A DNA stretch of 64,000 nucleotides, from assembly GCA_037102815.1 (NCBI GenBank), contig BTPP01000004.1, positions 3,410,001-3,474,000 on the forward strand, written 5' to 3'. The notes beneath the pieces were generated by a model, which was not told where the DNA came from, did no database searches, and saw only the letters and a program-made list of their open reading frames with translations. Both the position numbers and the translations under genes were made by a program. This DNA is from Neurospora intermedia (Eukaryota; Ascomycota; Sordariomycetes; Sordariales; Sordariaceae). Below are positions 45,317 to 55,152 of the stretch, piece after piece; position 1 is the first letter of the stretch, and every line of letters starts with the position of its first letter.

Positions 45317-47191
45317 TCAACGAGAGACGCACTCAGCCCCATAGACAGCCGACGAGCCAACACCCAGTCCCCCCAGCGCAGTCAACCCCCACGCAAGAGC
45401 CGCCGATTCCCAATCAAACTCATCATCCGGCAAAACATCACCCTCCACAGTTTGTGCCTTGACCGCCGGTGTGGGCTCGTAAGTCGAGTCACTAACCGCA
45501 TCAGGTACACCAGCCACCTCGTCAATGGTTCCCAGCTCCCGCTCTGGCGTCGGTTCTTGCTTGATCTTGCGTGGTCTCCCCCGTCTCCTCGGCGCTTCCT
45601 TGGGGCTAGTATCCGCGTTACCATGGGCACTAAGAGCCTCCGCAAGCTTCGAGCTAACGTGCTTGCCACGGTCCCTAAGTTTCATGGTCAAGCCCGAAGA
45701 CGAGCTCGGGCGCGAGGGTTCGCTTTCCGAAATCGACTCGAAGGGTTCTGTGCTGCCCATTTCCGCGGCCTTTGGGTTGGAAGGGGGGAGTTCCTTCCTT
45801 CCCGATTTCCTTCCGTAGAACGGTGCTACCGCCTTGAGCATGTGGTCTACGTCCAAGGCGCGAACTGCCGCCCAAATACCCAGGCTGAAGGCGCATAGGA
45901 GAACATCTTTGCCGGCGGCTGCGACGGCCGGGTGGTCATTCATTGAGCCTAGAATCTTTTCCATGGCGGTCGTGCTTCGTTCCCATGCTGATCGCTTTTC
46001 GATGTCGAAGGGGATTCGGACGCTGTGGCGGTGCTTGTACGAGCCGGGGAGGTTATCCCACAGAGCGGCGATGGATGTCTTGCCGTGTAGTAGCAGGCTG
46101 GCGACGGACATGACGTTGAAGAGTTTGGTGAAGGAACTGTAGCTGTCGTGTGGCTCGGCGTGGATCTTTCCCCAGGACTTGGGAATGATGGCTGGCAGAA
46201 CCAGAGGCGCAAGAGACAATGCTTTGGAAATCGCAACGGCTGTAGGAAAGTGAATGGTTCCTGCGGTTCGGGGCGCCCAGAGCATAACCGCATAGTTGAG
46301 AACAAGGAGGATGTGGAAGAAGGCGGGCTTCGGAAACCAGTTGGTTGGTTTCGGTGGGAACGCGCGAGCGAGGAGCTTCGATAGTCTACATAGTCATTAG
46401 TAACCGAGACTGTAAAATAATTGAAAGATACCAAATCGTAAACCATACCTCGACATGTGGGTATCACCAATGGGCACAGGAGTCAAGAGCATAGCAACGT
46501 AGAACAGGTTCTGCGCAAAAGAGAGGTTTACCAGATGCGCAAGCAGTGCATACGCCCAAAGAAACGGGATCTTCCTCCTGCGACCTTCAACCACCAGCAA
46601 CATGGTCCATGAGACCATTGCCAGATCGAGCTGTTGTCCCCACCATAATCTCCGGGCCTTTTCTGCAACGATTTCGAGAGCATCAAGGGAGAGCGGCGTA
46701 TCGTCCAGCCAAGCGCGGACATGTTCGGGCGTGAGGTTCTTGAGGCTGAAGCCACCGGATAGTGTTTGCAGAACGGGAATGCCTCGTTCGGATGCCCATA
46801 CTTTGTAGGAGAGGGCCAGATACTCCAATCCGGACTTGATGGCAGATGCTAGACTCAGAAGTGACAAACTGCCGAACACTGTCACTAGCTTTTGTCGTTG
46901 CGATATCCGGCCACGCGTGTCTTGGGCTGGGCCCAGTTGGGCATATGATCGGTAGAGGCCCAAGCCGATGATGTAAGTGAGATAGATAGGGACTGTTATA
47001 TGCGATGCCGCCAGAACCAAAGGTAAATACCTGCAGAAGTGTCCAAGTTAGCTTACTGTAACTTGGCTTTCACTATCTTGCTTTCACCGACGCGTAACCT
47101 CGGCGTCACTTGGGCGTACCTAAGTGAGAGCTACCCAATGGCGCATAGTCGTAACGTACCTTGACTCGGATTCTAGGGCGACGGGAGCCAT
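45317..47191 (-). CDS. Polytopic membrane protein with an AT-hook-like motif, unknown function
   Basis: Three exons: 47160-47191, 46449-47030 and 45317-46385. The introns are 129 and 63 bp, with GTACGT and GTATGG donors and CTGCAG and TGTAG acceptors. All junctions are in phase 2 and give 560 residues. The short first exon (MAPVALESES) is needed because the first membrane helix follows it directly. Hydrophobic segments lie at about 12-33, 57-80, 138-155, 162-198, 219-236, 255-275, 288-305 and 380-400, and near the C-terminus at about 540-558. Between about 410 and 530 is a hydrophilic Ser/Pro/Glu-rich region containing RRRGRPRKIK (about 470-480), a canonical AT-hook sequence (G-R-P core flanked by basic residues). 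I do not recognise the family. AT-hook plus membrane helices would fit an inner nuclear membrane protein, but this is speculation. It is divergent from the ARFRP1-like gene. Confidence 0.87.
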
Positions 47192-47681
47192 GGCGAAGGC
47201 TGGAAATATGTTCTCCGATATCTAACTGATTACTGTGCCATGAGAGAGAGAGAGGGAAAGAGAAACTAAAAATCTGATGGGTTGGTTTGGGAGAATGGAA
47301 GCTGGAAGCGGCCTGATGCTGTGAAACTAAGGTGGCCTATGACGACACAGAGAGCTCCCCGCGGGCTCTTATCTTATCGGGCTGATCCATCCCTAGCGGT
47401 CCACGTTTCAGGCCAGAAACCCACCGAAGCCGCTAAACTTGGGATGGCATACCCCTGCCAGGCCGTTAGAGACCTGTGTATGTGGGGCCTCGACGCTGTG
47501 TGATCGCCCCCGGCGCGTTTGACAAGTCTGGGGAAGACACGGTCCCGATCCGGGCTGATGCGACTGGGAAGTCTTCCATGTACATAAAATATCGTAGAGA
47601 ATCTTGACAAACAACTCGTATAGCTTTGCGTCTCGTTGCCTTTTCACACGCCCTTGCCAGCTCCCAGAGACAATTGCCAAC
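47192..47681. other. Shared upstream region of the membrane-protein and ARFRP1-like genes
   Basis: The 490 bp between two divergent start codons must hold both promoters. A short GA repeat (gagagagagag) lies near 47243-47253. No TATA box could be assigned with confidence. Confidence 0.6.
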
Positions 47682-48426
47682 ATGTATCACCTAGCAAAGG
47701 GTCTCTACCGATTAGCGACCAGTAAAGAAGGTTAGCTTCCCCCTTCCAATCCCATTTAACCCCTTTTCCTTTCCATCTCATCCCATACTTACAACGACCA
47801 ACAACACTAACCCCTCCCTTTTCGCGCCTGCAGAATACTCCGTCATCCTCCTGGGCCTCGACAACGCCGGAAAGACCACCTTCCACGAACAAGTCAAAGC
47901 TCTCTTCCACCCCGACCAGCCCGAGCCCAAGTTGAGAACGGTTCCTACAGTCGGCCAAAATGTCTCCACCATCACCCTTCCCGACATGTACCTGAAGCTC
48001 TGGGACGTCGGCGGCCAGCTCTCCCTTCGCGCCCTGTGGCACTCGTACTACTCATCCTGCCACGCCATCATCTTCATCATCGACAGCACTGACATCGGCG
48101 ACGGCCAAATCGAGCGTGATCAAAATAACGGGCGGCTGGACGAGTGTCGGGCGGTGTTGGAGGATGTGTTGCAGCACTCGGAGACAGAAGGGGTACCGCT
48201 GTTGATATTGGCGAACAAGCAGGACCGGGAAGACTGCGTGGAGGTGGTGCGCATCAAGGAAGGGTTGGTAAAGAAGGTCTTTGAGGGCGAGAAGAGCGCA
48301 AGTATCAGAGACTCGAGGGTGTTGCCGGTGTCGGCACTAACGGGGACGGGCGTGAGGGAGGCGGTGGAATGGGTTAGGTCGAGAGTCAAATGGAACAAGG
48401 AGTCGAGGCCGCCGGTTATGCGGTGA
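47682..48426 (+). CDS. arl3: ARF-related GTPase, ARFRP1/Arl3p type
   Basis: Yeast Arl3p/animal ARFRP1 acts at the trans-Golgi, where it recruits Arl1 and golgins. Two exons: 47682-47730 and 47834-48426. The 103-bp intron has a GTTAGC donor, an ACTAAC branch point and a CTGCAG acceptor. The product has 213 residues. GTPase motifs: P-loop GLDNAGKT (24-31), switch I threonine near T55 (VPTVGQN), WDVGGQ (73-78), NKQD (144-147) and SALTGTG near the end. The N-terminus MYHLAKGLYRL lacks Gly2, so it cannot be myristoylated. This matches the Arl3p/ARFRP1 subgroup (yeast MFHLVKGLY-like start), which is N-acetylated instead, and the C-terminal RPP motif agrees. A hydrophilic insertion of about 12 residues follows the IDSTD motif. 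'arl3' is used in the yeast sense, not for mammalian ARL3. Confidence 0.93.
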
Positions 48427-49217
48427 GAAGCGGGAGCGGTTGATGATGAAACACCAATTCATGACATAACCCGTGTTCGCGACCAATATCGACGACTATC
48501 GACAGCGCCGGGGCAGAGGCGTCTACGTGGGAACCAGATCCTCCCTTTGCGTTCGGCAATGCTTGGATCTTGCCTGCCCTTGAGGATCAACACCGCTTCC
48601 TGGAAGACTCAAGGACTAGGCCAGGAGCGGTACATGATCATGCCGGTTTCTTCCAAAACACCTACAACGGAGCGCGAGATTACCCTGCCACCTGATCAAA
48701 TCACTTTAAATTCGGACAAGATTGGATCATGGGAAAAGTGGCGTAGAAGCAAATTTGGGGCTCAGGCTTGGTCTAAACTAAAGTTTGGAGCTCATTGCAT
48801 CTAGAGATAGAGGTTAGGACCCTGCGGTTACCTGGCGCCAATGCTTTCACCTCATTCATCTAGCAGCTTTAGCGGCAGATGAGGACTTGGGGATTGAGCT
48901 GATGGCGAGATACACTGTGTAACGTTAGATACCAATTCCTGTCGCCGCTAACGGGGATAGCTCCCTTTAGACATATGAGGGAGGATACGGCACTCGCGGC
49001 GCCCCCCATCATAATAATAGAGCCCATTCCGCGGAGCGACTTGCCTCTTGGACAATTCTTGCCGTTCTCTTTTGACTGAGAAAAGTTACAGAGACCAGCT
49101 GTGGAGCTGTCCCATATCCTCGTCAGGTTCCGCCTTCAACCACACAGCCCTGCTGGTCTGTTCGGCCCTATGGCCGTACCTGGGTATCTCACTTCTTCCT
49201 CTACGTCCTCAACCGCT
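48427..49217. other. Convergent intergenic region
   Basis: About 0.8 kb holds the 3' flanks of the ARFRP1-like gene (+) and rrp45 (-). A short near-repeat (aaatttggggctc and aagtttggagctc) occurs at about 48752-48794. No gene is supported. Confidence 0.6.
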
Positions 49218-50224
49218 TCACCCAACAATGCGATCATTCTCCGCCCTCAACTCAGCCATAAACCCACCCTTATCCCTCCTCTTCGCGTCCTCGGCCAACT
49301 TGCCATCCAAGTAAGTGGAGAACTCCTTCACCTTCGTCAGCGCCACGCTGGTACACTGCAGTAGCGCAACTGCCTCGACCGGTACACCCCCGAGCTTGGC
49401 GATCTGACAGATCTCTCCGTGCCTGTTCAAACTAATCGTGACACTGGCGACTCTGACCTGCTCCTCCATCCAATCCGCATCCAACAACGCTGTCTCACCC
49501 TCGTCGCCAAAGAAACTCCACGTCACGCAGAAAGGCGAGTGCAGCCAGCCCAACGGCACCGGCTCCCGCTCCGCAGGCGTGTACACTGTCAGCACGCCAT
49601 TCTCCATGCTGGTGTCGGGCTTTCGGAAGTGGCGAAGGGCGGCGACGACGGCGAAGCAGGCCGCGTCCGTCAGGTTGCCGTCGTGCGAAAGCACGTGCAC
49701 GTCGACCCGGACGGACCAGCACTTTTGCCCCGCGACCAGACAGAGCGACTCGGTGTCGAGGGCACCGGAGCGCCGCACAGTCTTTTCGAGCAGGCGCGAG
49801 AGCAGCACTTCGGTTTCGGTGGGCCGGTTCACTTCGAAGTGAGGCGCGGCCATGGGGGAGAGTTCGGTGGCGATGGTGAAGATGCCGTCGAGCGGGCGGT
49901 CGGCGAAGGGGACTGTTACTTCGGCGGAGGCTTTGGCAAGAATTCTAAAGATGGGCAGTCCGGTTAGTATCTTGGTGCCTACAGGGTAGGATATGCGTGG
50001 TGTTGTGGTGGTGGTGGTGGTGGTGGTGGTGGTGGTGGTGAGAGTACACAAACGTACTTTGTCTTGCCAAGCGATACATTGGCGACGCCATATTCGTCTC
50101 CAAACGTGAGCTCTAGTGGACGGTATTGGTCGAATTCACGGCCATCGAGGCGGATCTGTTCGTCTTGAAGCGCCTTCAAGAGGAAGACCTTCTCGTTGGC
50201 TGACGGTTCTGCTTCTCTGGGCAT
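49218..50224 (-). CDS. rrp45: Exosome core subunit RRP45 (EXOSC9)
   Basis: RRP45 is one of six RNase PH-like ring subunits of the RNA exosome, which processes and degrades RNA 3'-5' in nucleus and cytoplasm. Two exons: 50058-50224 and 49218-49944. The 113-bp intron has a GTACGT donor, a TACTAAC branch point and a TTTAG acceptor, and it contains a ggt/acc trinucleotide run (50006-50040). The spliced protein has 297 residues, near the length of yeast RRP45. The N-terminus carries the typical helix and RLDGREFDQYRPLEL motif, followed by the first RNase PH sheet (ANVSLGKTK joined to ILAKASAEV across the intron). The second half has the LVAGQKCWSVRVDVHVLSHDG and NLTDAACFAVVAALRHFRKP motifs. Catalytic phosphorolytic residues are not expected in eukaryotic ring subunits. 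It is divergent from cwc15, with a transposon between them. Confidence 0.95.
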
Positions 50225-50482
50225 GTCGACTGAGGTTTGTTTACCTTTTTCTTGAAAAGATGTTGTTGCAGATCTAAAGATTCAACATCACTGGTTAGGT
50301 GCTACCAGGTGCTGCAGTTCAGTTGCTATGGTCCTCCGTTTCTGCCACTAAAGTCCGCCAAAATTTGGCGGGTTTTGCCTCTGCCGTATCATGGTCTGGG
50401 CCTGGTGGGCGGTCAAGAAGTGCGCCTGCGCGACTGAACCCCAAGGCGTCATTGGATCCATTTGTACCACTGCCAACCAGTA

Positions 50483-50597
50483 ACCGTGGGTGTGTGGTTG
50501 GGGATATCTGTAGAAGCACGCAACACCTACTCTCTTGTAGAGAGTGGGTAAAAAAATCGAGGGACAGCCAGAAATCGAGGGTCAGTTAGGTCCGTGC
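50483..50597 (+). repeat. Left terminal inverted repeat of the Fot1/pogo element
   Basis: The 115 bp starts ACCGTGGGTGTGTGG and ends GGTCCGTGC. It differs from the right copy at four positions, all C/T transitions. It holds an internal palindrome around tagagagtgggt. Normal base composition, with CpA dinucleotides still present, contrasts with the adjacent interior. Confidence 0.95.
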
Positions 50598-50973
50598 ATC
50601 AAATATAGCCCTATTTCGTTTTGTTAGCGAATCGCACCAAAAATGGAACCAGATTACCTTGATTGGTATTGTTTTACTATATTGTAACGACGGCTACCCC
50701 TATCCCTATCCCTATTAAATAGTATATATTTATATTATAATGTACTTTCTAGTATTCTCTTTATTTCTAGTTAGTATTATAAACGCTTATACCTTTCAAA
50801 AGCGATAATATAAATTTACTCCTATATATACCGCCCAATAGCTTTTCGCTGCCTAGGGACGATAGTATATACGGCGTATTATAAAGATTATTAAATTAGT
50901 ACTAAAATTTAGTATATGAAATGTTGCTTGTATGTTTAATTGCGTTAGAAGCGTAGTTTAGCGGTACTATAAG

Positions 50974-52800
50974 GCTCTGAAGGATATTAGTTACCCTAAT
51001 TTGAAGGGTCGCAGTATTAGACGGCCGACGAGCCTTAATACGGTAGAAGATTTTATAATTAAAATATATACCTATTAATTAATCGATGTAGGGGGTATAC
51101 CCGGTAGAGATTTTATAGAGGATATTATAAATAAAATCCGTATTAAATGTATATTTCTATTACTAATTATATTAAAGTATTAGTATAAAAAGTAGAAGGA
51201 GGATTACCTTTAGTATTCTAATATTAAAGTAAAGCCTGTTGAGGCTAAATGTATATCGGTTTAATAATACGTCGATAATATTGCTAAATTCTTTAATATT
51301 TTCAAAGCTATAGTAACCGATTATATTATACTAGGATTTAGAGTTTAGAATATTAATAAAATTAGTTGTTGTATAATTATATTTAATAATAATTTCGAAG
51401 TTTTAATAGTAATTAAAATAAAGAAGTAGCGGGTTAATTAATACTCTAATAGATATAGGGTAATTAAAATACTAACCCTAATAAATATAGTAAAAAGTCG
51501 TCGATTTAGCTAATTGTAAATCGGTTACTCTAATTAGTAGAGGTAATAATATTAGTAACTATTTACCCTTCTTTACTATATTTAAAAAATAATTAATAGA
51601 GGATATAGTAAATAATAATTTTAACGGCGATACCCGCTTTATTTAATTAGAGACCGCTTTTAATAATAGTAATATTATAATAAATTGGATCCGCTATTTT
51701 AACCTTTACTCGTAGAAGTATTATACCCTAATCTAGCGAGACAATCTTTATTTAATAGAGGGAAAGACTAGCGGTTTTATAAAGTAGTTTAATTATAACG
51801 AGGACTAGTTTAATACCGATTTAAATATTTATATATATAACCCTAACGAAATAGACGAAAAATATAGTATAAGAGCTGCAACCTTATTAAACAACCGCTT
51901 TTATCGACTATTAGTATTAGATTCTTTTTCTAATTATTATAATTTAGATCTTTATAAATATTATTTATAGTTTAATATTTATATCCTCTTCTTACCTCTT
52001 TATAGCTCCTATTTTCTACAGCCTATAGATATAGGCGTTTTTTAATTATTAAAAGTAGCCTACTAGAAGAGACTTAAAGAATACTTCCGATATAGGGAGT
52101 TAAATTTGAATTGCGCCTAGTATATTACTAGTTTATAAAATACTTAGGATTATATATTTAAACGTATAAATATTATTTCTAACTTTAAAAAGAATAGTAT
52201 TTACCTGCTAAATCGTACGCGTATTTTATTAATTCTATACGAGAAAGTAATATTTAAAATTATAACCAAATTCCTAGAAATACTACTAAACGAAGACCGC
52301 TAGAAGGTTAGTACTAAATCCCTTACTTTATTAGTAAAAAAGCTAGGAATCGATATAGTATATTGCAATAAGGAGGTTAAATACACTTTTAAATCGGTCG
52401 AATTATAGTTTTATAAGGGGATATTTACTTATAGTTATTTAGAGAAGTATTGGTTAGAACAGTTTTAATAATTAGAAGTATTAAACTCTAAGAAGTTTAG
52501 GAAGTATATAATTAAATTAGAAGGATAATTTATAAATAGTATTACTATTAAATATATATAATATAAAGTCAAGAGATGCAATACAGTAGAAATAGTAATC
52601 GAGAGGAAGAAGTAAATAAAACTCGTTGTAGAGGAATAAAAGAAAGAGACGGTTACTTTGAAAAAAAAATAGTAAATTAAAAAAAAAGACTTTACTAATC
52701 GTATAAAGTCTAAAAAAAATTATTAGCGCCAACCGACTTTTAAAGAGTAGCTAATTAAGACCGGTAATAATAGTAGCTATTATAACTTTAATAACCTTTA
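50974..52800 (+). pseudogene. RIP-destroyed Fot1/pogo transposase
   Basis: On the + strand, a frame from about 50974 reads like a psq/CENP-B DNA-binding region (motif GGIPGRDFIEDI near 51090, like the family's G-x-P-P-R-x-x-x-x-x-D-M). It continues to an N-I-N-K motif at about 51349, where the family has N-x-D-E with the first catalytic Asp; D-to-N and E-to-K are RIP-type changes. After a frameshift, the frame with PFFTIFK (near 51566) leads to the second Asp in LVLDSF (codon 51920-51922) and the third in LQPID (codon 52028-52030). The 35 residues between them fit the DD~35D spacing. A Lys/Glu-rich tail follows at about 52560-52720. Numerous TAA/TAG stops arise from CAA, CAG and TGG codons. 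The 3' end is approximate. Confidence 0.85.
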
Positions 52801-53482
52801 TTATTCTCTCTAAATATATAATAGTAGACGAAAGCCCGCTTTTATAATTAATATAAGAGAAGCGCCCTTTATACCCAATTCGATACTACGACCGCTTCGT
52901 AATATAATCGTTACAAATGAAGGCGTAACGTTACTAATAATAGTTAGTAATATTTTAAGCGAATCCGATAGCGATTTTAATAGTAATAAGGAGGAAGGCG
53001 CCAATTAGAAGACTATAATTAATACCGATAGTAACGATAACGAGGAAGGAAAGGAGTAGGTAAATAAAAAAGAGGAGGGTAATAAAGATAAGTAAAAAGA
53101 TAAGGATAAATTCGTTTTTAACCGAAAATTATACTAGCCAATACAAACTCAACCGCGCCTTTTAAATAAGGTCCTTATTATATTAGGGAGAACTCCCCTC
53201 CCAATAATTAATTCGAATTGTAAATATAGTAGTATAGTAGAAAGTATATTTACTATAGGAGGCAAACGTACCGACGACCCTTCATTTAAACGACCGAGTA
53301 AAGTGATATTAATTATCAACGATGTACGCCGCTTCTATAAAATAAGGGAGACAAATTAAACAATTAAATCCCAGCAATATAGAGCTATCGTTAGATTTTA
53401 GAAATATTTATAGCTTCATATTTATATTGTCAATTGAATCTATTAACTTTATAGTGTAAATAAGGGTATTTTGGTGGTGGGC

Positions 53483-53597
53483 GCACGGACCTGACTAACC
53501 CTCGATTTCTGGCTGTCCCTCGATTTTTTTACCCACTCTCTGCAAGAGAGTGGGTGTTGCGTGCTTCTACAGATATCCCCAACCACACACCCACGGT
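53483..53597 (-). repeat. Right terminal inverted repeat of the Fot1/pogo element
   Basis: Reverse complement of the left repeat with four transition differences, ending CACACCCACGGT before the flanking TA. Its internal palindrome is perfect: acccactctc, a 5-base loop, then gagagtgggt. Confidence 0.95.
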
Positions 53598-53778
53598 TAG
53601 GTTTCTCCAGAGCCATTGCTTCAAATCAACAACTTACTTCCCTCTGCAGCATTTTCCGCTTCCAACACCAACCAACCACAGCCCATCTCACCCTCTATCG
53701 CGCGCGCCTCATCTCTCACCCGCCGACATCATCTATCAACTCAAGAACAGAACTGCATAACCGAATCAAGCCGTCAGA

Positions 53779-54691
53779 ATGACCACAGCTCACAGACCTA
53801 CCTTCGACCCGGTACGCATCCTACCATCCTCCTCCTCCTCCCCAACCAATCTCGCCATCCTCTCGTGCGCCCACTAACATCCATTCTTCTCAAACCCAGG
53901 CCAAAGGCAAAGAAGCCCTCCGCGGTCCCGCCTACCACCAGCGTCTCCTACCCGCCTACACCCAGCTCAAGTTCCGTAAGCCCGGCCAAGGCGGCGTTGC
54001 TGGGGCATCTGAAGAGCGCGACACGCGCGACCTGCGCGCTGAGCTGCTGGCTGCTGAGGAGGCGCACAAGGCCAAGTTGAGGGGTGGACCTGCTCTTACC
54101 TCTGGTGACGACGATGTCGATAACGAGAAGGCGGGAACCACCAAGCGCCCATTGGCTTTGACGAGCGGCGGTGATCACAACAGAGAGGAGGAAGAAAACC
54201 AAGAAGCGAAGCGACGAAGGATATTAGAATTGACGAGGGAGATTGATGCGGATGATTCTTCTGACGACGATGACGACGCCGAATCAGACGCCGATGCCAA
54301 ATCGCCAAAAGCCCAAAAAAATCAAGATGACGGCGACGACGCCTCTTCAGACTCCTCCAATTCCGACTCCGACTCAGACTCCGACTCAGACGATGAAGAA
54401 GCTGAACTCCAGCGGGAACTTGAGCGCGTGCGTCGCGAGCGTCAAGAGAAGCGTGAGCGCGAGGAGCTGGAGCGCCAAAAGGCCGAAGAGGAACAGCGCG
54501 AGAAGGACATAGCGCTCGGGAACCCGCTGCTGAACAAGCCGGACTTTACGGTCAAGAGGAGGTGGGACGACGACGTGGTCTTCAAGAACCAGGCGAGGGG
54601 CGTGGATGATAGGAATAAGAAGAAGGAGTTTGTGAATGATTTGTTGAGGAGCGACTTTCATAGGCGGTTTATGAGCAAGTACGTTCGTTGA
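53779..54691 (+). CDS. cwc15: Spliceosome component CWC15/Cwf15
   Basis: CWC15 is a small, largely disordered subunit of the Prp19/NineTeen-associated active spliceosome. Two exons: 53779-53811 and 53900-54691. The 88-bp intron has a GTACGC donor and a CCCAG acceptor. The protein has 274 residues. The short first exon encodes the conserved N-terminus [11 protein letters not shown], which joins AKG as in the family. The middle contains an Asp/Ser-rich acidic region (about 155-195) and an Arg/Glu coiled coil. The C-terminus is diagnostic: [25 protein letters not shown], and [18 protein letters not shown]. The intron position right after the TFDP motif supports the call, since the downstream ORF alone lacks the start. 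A transposon lies 181 bp upstream. Confidence 0.96.
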
Positions 54692-55152
54692 GGAATGGAA
54701 AGAGGAGTTGAGGTTGGGAGCTTGCTGCCGCTGGGGAAAGATTGCGCAGTGACGGAGAGAGGAGAGGAGAGAAGATACCCAGAGCGGAAGGATACAAGGC
54801 CAAGTAGGGGAGCTATATTCCTCTTTGCGACATATCTTGGTTTGGACAAGTTTCCGCAGGCATGCTCAGTGAGCGAGAATTAGACGATATCACAGGAGAC
54901 GAATCAAGCACATCCAACAAGACTTTCAATGACCATTGCATATCTATTCATTTCAAATCCAACCATGACTTTTTGTATCGAACGCCAGTTACAAATGCAA
55001 ATGCTATACATAGACCCAGCCATCCTCAGGATATATCCTTCACCTTCAACATGACCAAAGACATCGATCATATACCACATGTAAACGTCTTCTCGTGACC
55101 ATTAATCACAATATGTACTCTTTCAACAACCAACCTCAACCCTTGTAACCCC
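54692..55152. other. Convergent intergenic region
   Basis: About 0.46 kb between the stop codons of cwc15 (+) and utp10 (-). It carries the 3' ends of both transcripts and no other visible feature. Confidence 0.6.

Larger units (their letters stand above)
50483..53597 (+). mobile_element. Fot1/pogo-type DNA transposon (Tc1/mariner superfamily), RIP-inactivated
   Basis: The element is 3115 bp, bounded by 115-bp terminal inverted repeats and flanked by TA on both sides (50481-50482 and 53598-53599), the target duplication of the Tc1/mariner superfamily. The interior (about 50690-53440) is AT-rich and stop-riddled, but a transposase relic is still readable on the + strand, including the Fot1/pogo signature around L-P-x-x-S-S-x-x-L-Q-P-I-D. 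The element lies between the divergent genes rrp45 and cwc15, 258 bp from one start codon and 181 bp from the other. The length exceeds typical Fot1 elements (about 2 kb); an extra segment follows the catalytic region. Confidence 0.9.

Noticed and set aside
52517-53004. Minus-strand open frames within the RIP relic
   Set aside because: They are antisense to the Lys/Glu-rich transposase tail and have only AT-rich, Phe/Leu-rich composition.
53554-54080. Open frames starting inside the right terminal repeat and running into cwc15
   Set aside because: They are in the wrong frame or cross the cwc15 intron. The conserved [11 protein letters not shown] start at 53779 explains the gene.
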